A DNA stretch of 36,403 nt, taken from NCBI GenBank assembly GCA_000310025.1, contig FN649743.1:2026475-2062877 (forward strand), read 5' to 3'. The notes beneath the pieces were generated by a model. The model worked only from the letters and a program-made list of their open reading frames with translations, had not been told where the DNA came from and did no database searches. Every line of letters begins with the position of its first letter. The first letter of the stretch is position 1. Of this stretch, positions 21,360 to 31,873 are shown in pieces. Source of the DNA: Ectocarpus siliculosus. Its lineage: Eukaryota > Sar > Phaeophyceae > Ectocarpales > Ectocarpaceae. The position numbers and the translations under genes were made by a program.

Positions 21360-24300
21360 TCAGAAGGGCGTTATCCGGCAGCCGGTGTTGAGAGGGCTGA
21401 AAGGGTTGACCTTGGCCCACATGACGGCCTCGTTCAGCCCAATCACCGTCTCCCCGTCTTCCAGCAAGAATGTCGCGCCCTTCGCCCTGGGCCACACGTC
21501 GTGCCCGAACTCTGGCGAGGACGTGGCTAAGGGTCGTGGCTCTTGCTTGCGAGGCGATGAAGAGTTGTTTACGGTACCGCTCCCGCGTGGCGCTCTCCAG
21601 GCGACCCGCTCGTGGCGGCGGCAGCTGGGGAGGCGGGAGCCGCTCGTGATGATCTCTCCGCCGCCCTTGCTGTCTTGCCATTCAGAGGAGCGTGGAGATC
21701 GTGTCGATGGTGAGGAGGACCTCGTCGTATTTCCGATAACACGGTTGCGGTGGTTGTTGACTATCACCAACTCGCCCTTCCTCCTACCCCTCCCGCTCCT
21801 CGGCCCCCTGCCCTCGCCGCCGGCCTTGTTGCTCTTCTCCTCTGCAGGCCGTCCTTTGGTGTGCTTAGATTCGCCAGCAGTATCGCTGCTTCTGCTGCTG
21901 CTTCTGCTGCTGCTTCTGCTGCTGCTTCTGCTGCTGCTTCTGCTGCTTCTGCTGCTTCTGCTGATGCTGCTACGGGCCTCCGTGGGCAGCGTACTGCTCG
22001 AAGAGCCTGCTTTTGACAGTTTCGAAGGCTTGGAAGCAGGAAGAGCATCATGTTTCGTCGTGTCCGCCGCGACCGTCGTCGTCGTCGTTGTGCCGGCGAC
22101 ACCAACAATACCAGGCGCATATGCCGGGTGTTCGGAGTCATACACGGCCTTGGCGTCGCCGGCGCGCATGTGGTGGTTTGCCTCGTCGCGGACCCGACGC
22201 GCGCAGCTCAGCCCGGCCTCCAGGGCATAGCGCGGCACGTCGCAGGCGGCAAGCGTTCTCGCCGGCGGCGAAGAAGGCGCCACCGCGCTCGCCTGCCTCT
22301 TGGCCCACCCGTTCAGGTACTGGACGGAAGCCAAGGCCAGCGCTCCCACGGACATGCACGGCGGGAAGACCCCGGAAAGGGGTGGTCCGGTGGGGGTGGA
22401 CACCCCACTTCCTCTGCCACCACCACCGTTGTTCGACGGGGACGTCGATCGGGATCTCCCATGCGATGGCGGCGACGACGACGATCTAGTGCTTCGTCCG
22501 GCCCACCGTCTGCGCGGCGAGCGGCGGCGGCGGCGGCGGTGTTGCGCTGCCGCCGCTCCCGCTTCCCCCATCTCGCTGTTTTTGTTCTCGTCGTCCTCTT
22601 CGTCGGATTGGTATCTGCCCCCCTTCTCCGTTGCCGCCGCCTCCGAGGCCATCCTCTCGGCGGCTTGGACGCAAGTGGAGGCCGTCCGTAAGAGAGAGGC
22701 GACGACGGGGTGGTAACCCCTCGCCACGGCCTCGATCGCCCCGATATAGCTCGCGTACGCGAGCACTTCCATCCGCACGCCCGGGGAGACTCCGCTAGAC
22801 GACATCCCACCCCCGTTCCCGCTGCTAAGAGCTCGCACCACCGCAGACGCAGGCCTGTTGTTGGCGGAACGGGGCGGGAACGACAAGGCCTGCACGTTTT
22901 CTCGCAGGAAACAAATGCCGCGCTCGGCCGCCTGCTCCAGGTCGTCCCCTAGCACCAGGAGCCTCACCGCCTCGACGTCCATGTCGCGGCGTACGGCCGC
23001 CGCTGCATCGTCCAGGTAGGACGCCCTGCTTCTGAGCCTCAAGCTCGGGCAAGGGTCGGTGCTGTTTAGATCAGTACTTCTTCTGTTGCTGCCACCGCCG
23101 CCCTCCCGTCGCCTACTGGCGGCCGCCCGGGTCGCCACCATAGCGGCACCCCGCGGGCCTGCCTCCTCTCCGAAGGCTCCGTACGCGTCAGCCGACCAGT
23201 ATCCGCCTTCATGGGTATCATGATGATGGCGGCGCTCTCCCGAGGCGTTGTTGTTGCCGTTAACGTTACTACTGCTGCTGCTGCCGGTGGGACAACAGCG
23301 CTCAAAGCTGCCGCTTTCCTCGTCACCCCCCGTGTTTAGCAACAGCTCGACGGCCAGGTTCGGGTCTCCCCAAGCCTCTGCCCTCCGCGCCATCTCCCGC
23401 ACGAGCGGGGTGAGCTCTCGAGCGGGGAACTTGAGGGCTTTGGCGGCGGCGTAGGCCAGCTCCGGTTCTTCTCCTCGGACGAGGAACGCCAGAGCAGGCG
23501 CGGCCGTCGCGCGGCTGCCGTCGCAGATGGAGAGCATCGCGGCTGCCGCTAAGGCAGGATGCGAGGCCTGGAAGAACTCCTCCGCTTTGGACTCCGTTAT
23601 AGAGCGCAGCGTTGCCTCGCCTTGGGCGCGCTGAGCGTCTGCTGCTGCTGTCGCTGTCGCTGATGTATCTTTCGGGTGTAAGTCGTATCGACGGGCGCAC
23701 TGGGGGGGCGGCAACGCCGATGCAGTGTCCGCTTTGGACCCCGGCCCCTCCTCGATGGAAGAAAATTTCCCATCGGCAACCCCCCTGTCGCATCCGCTTC
23801 CCATGTCCGCGGTGCGAGCGCTGACACCGTCGAGTCCATCGTATTTCGGCGATGCGCTGCCCTTCCCCTCCTCGTCCTCTGCGCTCGCGGCCCCGCCGCC
23901 TCCGAGATCTTCGTCTGCGCTTCCTTCCTCGCCCTTGTGGTCATCCCTCGGGGCCCGAGGTTTCGCGCCCCTATCCCTTCCGTCCTCCACACCGCGAGTT
24001 CCGGCGGTCTCCCTCCCCGCCGCGATGATTTCGGCCCCCTCTCCCGTGTGCCGCCGGTCGCTTCCTTTCGCTTCACCGACGGCGCGTGCTTCGATCGACG
24101 ACGGTGCTTCCCGGGGCAACGGCTCCGGCCGCGGCGGGTAGGCCCCGTCCGCCACCGCGACCGCCAAAGACAACGCCTCCTCGGATCCTTCGAGGACGCC
24201 CCGGACAGCCTCCATGGGCCTCCCCGTCGACGCCAGCAGCGCCGCGGCCAACGACGTCGCGTCCGCGCCGCCGGCCTGCCCCCCCCCGCCGTCGCCGCCG

Positions 24301-27300
24301 CCATTGTTGTCGACGCAGCCACCACCCCTCTCCTCCCCCACAAGAAGCTCCCGGACGTAGCGGTCGGCGACCGCTCTCCAGTACTCCATCCCCACGCCGG
24401 GGGCGAGGGCCAACGCGGCCTGCCACCTCCCGAGAGCGATGTTCGCCTCGCACGAGCCCTTCAGGTCTCCCGCCCCCAGGCAGAGCCGGGACGCGCGCTC
24501 CAAGCGGTCCGACCGGCCCAGCCGCCTGTCCTGTACGACGAACCTCGGGGACGCGCGCAGGAGCCTCGCGAGCGCTCCGTCGGACTCCCGCCTCGCGTCG
24601 CGGTGCACGACGCGCTCTTCCACGCACATGAGCCCTTCTGGCACCCCCCGCAGCGATAGCGTCCGGCTCCCACCGCTCCTGACGTCGGGCTTCGAGCCCG
24701 CCGTTCCGCTTTCGCCGCGCACGTCCCGGGAGGCCGCCGCGGATTCTCCGGTTGTTTTAAGGTTTGGGGCGCGGGTAGCGGCGGCGGCGGCGGCGGCGGC
24801 GTCCACCCAGCGAACCATCTCCCAGAGAGTGTCGACCCCGTCCGAGGCCCAGAAGTAGTCGAATAGCTTTCGAAACACGGCGATGGATTCCACCCCCTCC
24901 GTGCGCCGCAGGTCACGGAGCTGGGTCTCCACGAGTCTAGACGCGGCGCCGCAGAGCGCCGTCGGGGACGCGGGGAGCATGGCGCTCGCGGCGTCCGAGA
25001 GCGCGGAGGACAACGAGCCGCCCGCGAGGACGGCCCCCGTCCTGATGCTGGCCGCGACGCCCTCGAGGCCGAACAGCCTGATCGTCGTGTCCCTCGAGAC
25101 CGAGGCGTACAGGAACGGCCGAGAGGGGGACGCCGAGAGCCCGTACACGTCGGCGACGTGGTCGGACATGACCGCGATGCAGGCCTCGCGGCGGCCCTCG
25201 CCGCCGGCCGCAGTAGCAACGTCGCCGCCTCCACCGATCCCCTTCTCTGAGCCCTGATGGCTGCTGCCGCTACCCCACCGGACGCCGGCCTTGCGGACGT
25301 CCCACGCTCGCACTGTTCCGTCCCACGAACCCGAGAGCAGCAGCCAGGGAACCTCGCTGTTCCAGTGCAGCGGCCGTACATTGCTCGTGTGTCCCCTGAG
25401 GACCGCGCTCGGGGAGACCTTGCGAGCGGCGCCGGCGGGCTCGGATCTCGGCAGGGCCTTCCGGGGAAGGCGCCACACGATGACAGTGGCATCGTCGGAG
25501 CCGCTCGCTAGCGTTCCCTCAAGGAGGGGGGACCTGCGGACCGTGAGGAGAGGGGCGGGGCGGGGGGGGGGGGGTGAGGGGTTAGAGACGGCACGGGAAA
25601 AAACTGCTCTTCCGGCTCGTGTCTCGTGAAGAACGAGCTTTCTTCATGCCTGACCAATAAGCACGCTCCCCACTTCGAGAAGACGGAGAAATTTTCCCTC
25701 TGGCAGAATCAAACCGCAACTAAACAACGTTTGGAGGGGGGGCAACAGCTTCGAGCCCTTTATGTACCAAGCAGAAATCAATCAAGCCTTGCTCGTGTAC
25801 AGCAGGCAGCAATAGGTGTTTCTACTCCAGAAAAAAAAAAACGCCAAGCAAAGAAATCTGGGAGAACCACTCGGCACACGCATGCGAACTAACCAGCAAA
25901 CGTGGAACACCCTCTGCGCGTGTCCGGACAACACGTATTGAGGCTCCAGCCCGTTCGTCCACGAACAATCGAACACCCGGACCTTGCCGTCCTGATGTTG
26001 GGGAGTGGGGTAAAGGTTTTTGGACGTTCAGCCTAGCACAACCTGACAATTTGGGTAGACGGCCGTCCATCACGTCAACTAGGAGAGAGAAGTCTGGCGG
26101 AACGTGAGTTAGGAGGGAAAGAGACCCGCGAGAGAGGGGGTCGGGGAGAGCAAGAAAGAGAGGCAGAGAGAGAGAGAGAGAGAGTAGAGACAGAGGCCGT
26201 ACGAGACCGCACCATCCTACAAAACCGCCAAGGCGCACATCATCTCCGAGAGAGAACGAACGGTGTTGAGGGAGGGGGGGGAAACAAAGACTATGGAAAT
26301 GCAGTCGGCGATCAGGCACGGGGCGCGGGGGTAACAGCTGGAAGGCGTTGCGACTGAGATTTATGTTCATTCACAATAGAACGGACCGGTGTTGGGTTCG
26401 GGTCAGCATAGAACAAACCTCTTAGCCTCGTCAGGGCTTGTAGTAGCATGCGGTTGTTTCTCACTGCCGTACGTTTTTCCTTTCATGACCAAGTCTTTAT
26501 TTCCAGAGACGGCGTCACCACGAGGAGTTTTTTACCAGCCGAAGCGTCCGGAGGTGTGTCGAACTCGTTTTCATCCGGCCGTTCAACGAGAACAGGAGGC
26601 GAGCGGCTGGTCGGCCGTCGAGACAGGCACCCTTTCGCGGTTCGTTTCTGGTTATTTGTGGCTGATGGACGTCGCCCGCCGCTTGAATGCCCGACCGCCT
26701 ATGTTACACCACTAACCATCATCTCAAGGGGGGAAGGGTCCAAGCTCAGCTAATACCCGCGTATCGAACAAAGGTGGCGCGCTCACCTTGCAGCCCGTCG
26801 CGATGACGTTTTCGTGAGTCGGACACCAGTTGCAGCCGAAGAGCGCATCCGGGTGGGTGTACACGCGATACACTGTCCCCTTGTCGCTGAAGATGACCAG
26901 ACTGCCTCGTTCGCGTGGTTGTGGTGAGATCAATAACGCACGCGCAAGGGCGGCGCACGATTTACTTGTTGTTGTCGTTGCTGATGCTGCGGTCGCGGGT
27001 GTCTTTGCACGTGAGAGGTCAGCCTGCGAACCCACCTTGTAACTCGGTTTTGGGATCCTGACTGCACGTAGAGATGGATAGAGACAGCTGTTGTGTCCGC
27101 AGACTCGCCAGGGTCAGCACGGCCACATTGTGAGACAAGCAAGCCTTGACGTTCGGAGGAGATAGCGGTGGTTTTCAACCATATAAACCCCGCACACGTC
27201 GACAATTGGCAGTCAATCGTACACGCAAGGCACCCACATAACAATCAACCCGCGTGGCTTCAATTCTGTTCGACCTATGCATACACGCGCCTCTCAGGAC

Positions 27301-30300
27301 TGCTGTCTCTGCTGAACACATTGTGCTCGTATCCAGCCCTTGTTCTTCGATCGCACGTTAAACTGGTTTTACACGGCACTATTTCCGTGCAGCTTCGCCG
27401 TTCCCACAAGTCGCACAAAACCCGGCTTACTGAGTATTGAGTCAACTCGCGTTCTGGGTTCGCAAGCGGGTATGACATGCTTCGCCCGCAAGGTACGGAT
27501 CTAGTGGGAGAGATTGGTGTATCTCGTGTCTGCGCCCACGGGGGGTGGAGCCGCCTGTTTCGGAAAGAGATGGGGCTAGTCAAAGGCGGAAGAAAATAGA
27601 GAAAAAAGGCTTTCGGCTATGGTGTTACGTCTGCCCTACAACGCAAGAAGAGCGCAACAAACGATCGCACTTCGGTCCTCCTTTCCACACCGAGGAAGCC
27701 AGCGCAAGAACGAGCAGAAGGAGGTGCAAGACGGAATAAGCCCACATCGCCGCACCGGCTCAAAAGGCAAACAATAGCCTACTTACGTCTTGTCCGCGCT
27801 GACGGAGGCAAGGCGCCCGGGTTGGAACGGGTCCCACTGCACCCGGTGGGCGGCGCTAACGTGAAGGCGAATCTGCCGCTCCACCTTGCGCGACCCGACG
27901 TCCCAGATCCAAACCGCACCCTTGCCGGATGTGGAGGCTATCCGCTTCCCGTCGAGGCTCCAGGCCACGCAATAGATCGCGCCGGTCTGCCCGCTGAGAG
28001 TTGCCTGTCGTTTTTGTGTGTCGGTGTGTGCGTTGGTTCGTTTGTCATTGTTGTTTGTTTGCCTGCTTGATTGTGTTTTTCTGTTGTTTTTATGTGTTGC
28101 ATATTTGTTTGTCTGTTTTGGGTATGTTCTGTGTGTGGTATTCGTGTTGTATGTGCCTATGATTGTTTGTGTTTCGCGTGTGTTTGTTTGCCATGTTCTC
28201 GCTCGGGGGCTCGCTCGTGCTTTTCGCCATCACACCATCTGTCGCACTATCGGCTCTTCTTTTTTGTGTCTAATGTCTTCGGATTCGGCCGATTATCTCC
28301 TGTCCTGTGTCGGATGGACCAACCCAGGACGTGGTAGAGTGTTTCCCCCATTTTCCCGTGGTCTCAACGTGCTTTGGTCTTGTTTTTTCAGATACCAAAT
28401 AAAACAGTAAACGCTCTAAATCTGCCAGGAAGTTGCAAACAAACCCCTACCACGGAGTAATCCCGGAGGGTGAGAGGGGGCACTGATGTTCTTTCTTGCT
28501 CCTGCGTTTTCCACGCGAAATCCGCAACCGTAGGCGACGAACTCACGGGTGACTACGTACTCTACGCTCATTCCGGTGCGGCGGGCGCATCAAGCCATGT
28601 ACATGTTCGTCACGCAACACCGAGTGTGAACAAGGTGAAAAAAAAGCTCACCTTCAGGTTCATGGTGGGAACGTGCCACACCTTGACGCTGGACCCGTAG
28701 CTACCGGTCGCCAGAGTGTCCGGGTCTCCCGGCCGGTGCTCGCACGAGAACACCGTCTCGACGTGCCCGGCCTTCGAAGCCCACGGGATCGAGCCGCTAC
28801 CGCCGCCGCCCCCCCAGCGGCGACTGCTGCTGCTACCCCGACTCCCGGCGGCGCCGCTGCGGCCGCCGGGCTGCTTCCCCCACGCCCGTCTTCCCCCGAA
28901 AGCGGTGTCCGCGACGGACAGAGAGCCGTCCAGGAAGCCGCAGATCGCCCTGGGGCCGGCACTTGCGGAGCCCCCCAAGTTCGCTTCCGGCTGTTTTTTT
29001 GTGGGTGATGCGAGGTCAAACGGTAAGATGCCGGCCGGGTAGTTGTTGGTGAAACAACGATTTGAGTGCTTGGTCGTTTGAGTGCGCTGCGAAGAAGAAT
29101 GGGTGGTTGTCGTGACCGGGGTGTACTCAGGGAGAACTGCAGTGTTCCGAAATGCACACGGGGGCACCAGATCATCACCTATTTTTCGTTTTATTAGCCT
29201 CAGCCAGTAGCGTGGTCGATGCTAATAAACACACACGTACACACACAGGTAGAACCTTTCGATTCGAATGCAAGTTCGTGGTTGCTGTCCCGCTGTAAGA
29301 CTGACGCCTTTTCATTGGGCAGCCATTTTGTTGGTGCGGCCGGTGCCAATCCAAAATACACACATACACAAACACCTGCGCAGGCAGCCAGGCCATGTCT
29401 CTCACGCCGCTCCCCGTCTCGCCGAGTTTCACGGTTCCGATAGGCGTGTGGCTCTGAGAGATGTTGTACACTTTCCCCACGGCCGTCTTGGAGCTGCCGG
29501 CAAAGGGGGTGGCAAGCGCGCGATCGCGCGAACGAGCGTGCCAGTCGGGAGGGCGCGGGGGTGGACGAGTGTGCACGTCAGACAGGAAACGAACACGAAC
29601 GCTGCGGATGCGTGTGTTGTCGTTTGTGCGCGATGATAGCCCTTTCAGAGCCAGTTCCGGAACGATGTAAGGTCCACCAAGTCCGTGCGATGTGGTCCGT
29701 CGTGTACGACGGTGTGAGTGTATATCACACCGCACCCACGTTGTTGCATTCTTCGTTTCTCCGTGATCTAGCTGCCACCGGGCCTTGAGACGTCCCTCTC
29801 ATTCCTGGCCTCGACAACCGAGGTAAACACGAAACCATGCGACCTCTACAAAACCATGTACGCCCATCTCGCTATGGCTGCAACAGTGCCGATCGAACTG
29901 CTCGTTCCTTGCCCGCCGGTCTCTCTCACCTCAGCACCAAGAAATTCCCCGGCGCCCACGCCATCCACCTGATGCCGGCCAGGCCCACCGCGCACCGGTC
30001 GAACGCGGCCACGGAGTGGTGTCCGGCGGTGTCCCAGAGAACGACAGTCCCGGAGCTGTACCCGACAAGCACGTAAGGGCCTCTGTGCGGATCATGTCTG
30101 TCCAAACCAAAGCAAGTTGTTTGAAGGAAGTTCGAGTTTGCACAGCGAATGCGGGGGTGGAAGAGAGGCAAGCAATCGGGAAAGCACCATGTCTGTCCAC
30201 GAGGGAATGGCGATTGTTATTTGAAGAAGGTCGGGATTGACCAACAAAAGTGGGAGGTGGAGAGGCAAGTAATCCGAAAGGATAGAGGTAGGGGTGGGGG

Positions 30301-31873
30301 AAGGGTTTCGATGGGAACGAGGTGGGGAAGCGCACCCTTTATCGTCCCTCTATACACAGCCTGGACTGATCTGGACGAACAGGAGGACCGGGCCTGAGAT
30401 GTGACAAGCGCATTGATGCGTGCATCTGTCGGTCTTGCCTACTCAACTCAACAAGGGGGGGAGGGTGGTGCCGGGGTGGTCGGGCTCAACTGCCGCCTCG
30501 CTTCCACCTAAGGTAAGGTTATGATACCTGTACGCAAAGAAAAAGCTGGCGAGGCTTTTGAAGATGCGGCTCGGGTGTAAAATACACTGGCGACCCTGTG
30601 CACATCGCGTTTGCACAGGAAGTTTTTTCAGTCCCTCTGCTACGGCATTCGTCTGCCTTGCACGGCACGACCAACGGGTTACCTCTCCCAACCTTCAACC
30701 ACCGGAAGGCTTACAGAGTTTTCGGCACGTTGCGACACTTGTCGTCTTGCCTGAGATCAACGACGGAGCCCCCATCCTCGCTGGGGAACACCAGCTTGGT
30801 TTTCCCCCCCTTTCCGCCGCTTTTTCCCACCGAAGGCGACGAAGAAAACGACAAACGCCCGTCCGTCCACCCAGCCACCAGAACGCCGTGGTCGGATCGG
30901 CTCCACTCCGCGCACGTGGCTGTTAGGGACTTGTCGGAGGACCTGTTCGGAACAAGGTGTTGGCGTGCTCCTCAAAGCCGAAGGTTGTTCAGCTGCGTGG
31001 GGGGTATGGTGTCCAAGTTCCTGCTGTGGTCTGTGTTTGGCTTTTGATCGATTCGTCCCTGTGTGGGGCGAACCTCGAAGGGTCGGTTCATGACGAAGCT
31101 GTTTGACTTCCGACACCGGCAAACGTAGTTGACAAATATTTATCCCCCGCCTCCCCCCGCCCCCCCCTCCCCTCACCCTCCTACCCAAGCACCTCGTGTA
31201 GCCCTTGCGGAACCCCCCCCTTCCGGAATCGTCGTTCCGCATCAAGTATGTATCGTTGCCCCCTCTGGAAATAACAGCAAAGTTGGATGGATCCGCAGGG
31301 TCCCAGGCCGAGCGCGCCGGTGGGGCACCGACGTCAAAGTTGTACACCCGCTGTTCGGACCGCACGTCCCACTCCGAACCGCGGCCGTTGGTGCTGCCCG
31401 ACGTCACATGAGGAAGAGGAGTCGGGTGAACAGGTACAAAAGAAGGAGGGTGGGAGTCAGAAAAATCTGGTGGAGTGGCAAGTGTACGCATTTCGCAGCG
31501 TCTCAGGTAGTCCAAGGCGCTACACGGAGATTACACGGGCTGGCACAGCGGTTGCTGTGTGTGGTCAACGAACGACCCAAGTACGACCAAGGAGGTGACA
31601 CCACACCAGCCGGATCGGGCGTGTGCCATTTTCCTCACCGCGCTCGCGTCGAAGCTTGAGTACAAGGAGGTCAATCGTGCCCAAACTCTCGGTTTGTTCA
31701 GCTACTCGCCTCAAAACCCTGACCCGGTGGGGGTTGGTCGGGTGCCACAGTATGGAGTGCACGTTGCAGTCGTTGCCGCCCAGAATTGTGACGAGAGAGA
31801 AGTCTCGGACGTCGTATACGTATGTGGTGAGGGTAGAGGCGTACGCCATGTAGACTCCTCCTCCCGTAACTAT
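21360..31873 (-). CDS. WDR17: WD repeat-containing protein 17 (WDR17) orthologue, ten exons found, first exon not located
   Basis: Exons on the minus strand are 31710-31873, 31193-31393, 30715-30942, 29930-30097, 29376-29493, 28652-28990, 27787-27986, 26787-26901, 25894-25991 and 21360-25533. They total 5805 bases (1934 residues plus stop) and all phases agree. WDR17 is a large double-beta-propeller protein of poorly known, probably scaffolding, function. WD motifs follow the human order: ILWHPTNPH, VLVGYSSGTVVLWD, LATGSYGSSVKVWH, IYCVAWSLDGKRIAS, HPDALFGCNWCPTHENVIAT, HAQRVFHVCWSPL, LASGSDDATVIVW, LLSGSWDGTVRAWDVR, and DVYGLSASPSRPFLYAS. The helical C-terminal half has GRWQAALALAPGVGMEYW, and the end FLLEDGETVIGLNEAVMWAK plus VNPFSPL matches the family's C terminus. 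It is longer than human WDR17 (about 1320) through low-complexity inserts, including Ala, Arg/Ser and (SSSR)n runs. The last exon is 4.2 kb without an intron. One intron appears to be GC-AG. The initiator exon should lie beyond 31873. Confidence 0.93.
21880..21970. repeat. GCTTCTGCT repeat coding an (SSSR)n tract in WDR17
   Basis: Repeats of GCTTCTGCTGCT on the plus strand encode, in the minus-strand WDR17 frame, alternating Ser and Arg (SRSSRSSRSSSRSSSRSSS). The triplet repeat stays in frame and so extends the protein. It lies about 150-190 codons before the stop codon, between the conserved helical region and the conserved C-terminal end. Confidence 0.9.
26160..26184. repeat. (GA)n microsatellite in WDR17 intron
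   Basis: A run of about 11 GA units lies in the intron 25992-26786 within a longer purine-rich stretch (26085-26210). On the transcript strand it is a CT tract. Confidence 0.85.
31709..31710 (-). other. Probable GC-AG intron donor in WDR17 (boundary 31709/31710)
   Basis: The intron 31394-31709 appears to begin GCGAGT (after TTGAG) and end at GGGCAG before 31393. All nearby GT dinucleotides would leave phase 0, which does not fit the frame of the next exon at its best acceptor. The GC donor gives phase 2 and a protein segment, NPHRVRVLSTNGRGSEWDV, of exactly the same length as the human WDR17 segment from NPD to WNV. Confidence 0.5.

Noticed and set aside
21274-22230. 318-codon plus-strand frame with a long Leu run
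   Set aside because: It is the antisense shadow of the WDR17 last exon; the Leu run is the complement of the Ser/Arg triplet repeat.
24461-25492. 343-codon alternative minus-strand frame
   Set aside because: It is an out-of-frame shadow of WDR17 in very GC-rich coding sequence.
29514-29535. GCGCGATCGCGC palindrome
   Set aside because: A short self-complementary GC motif near a WDR17 exon, of a length expected by chance in this composition.
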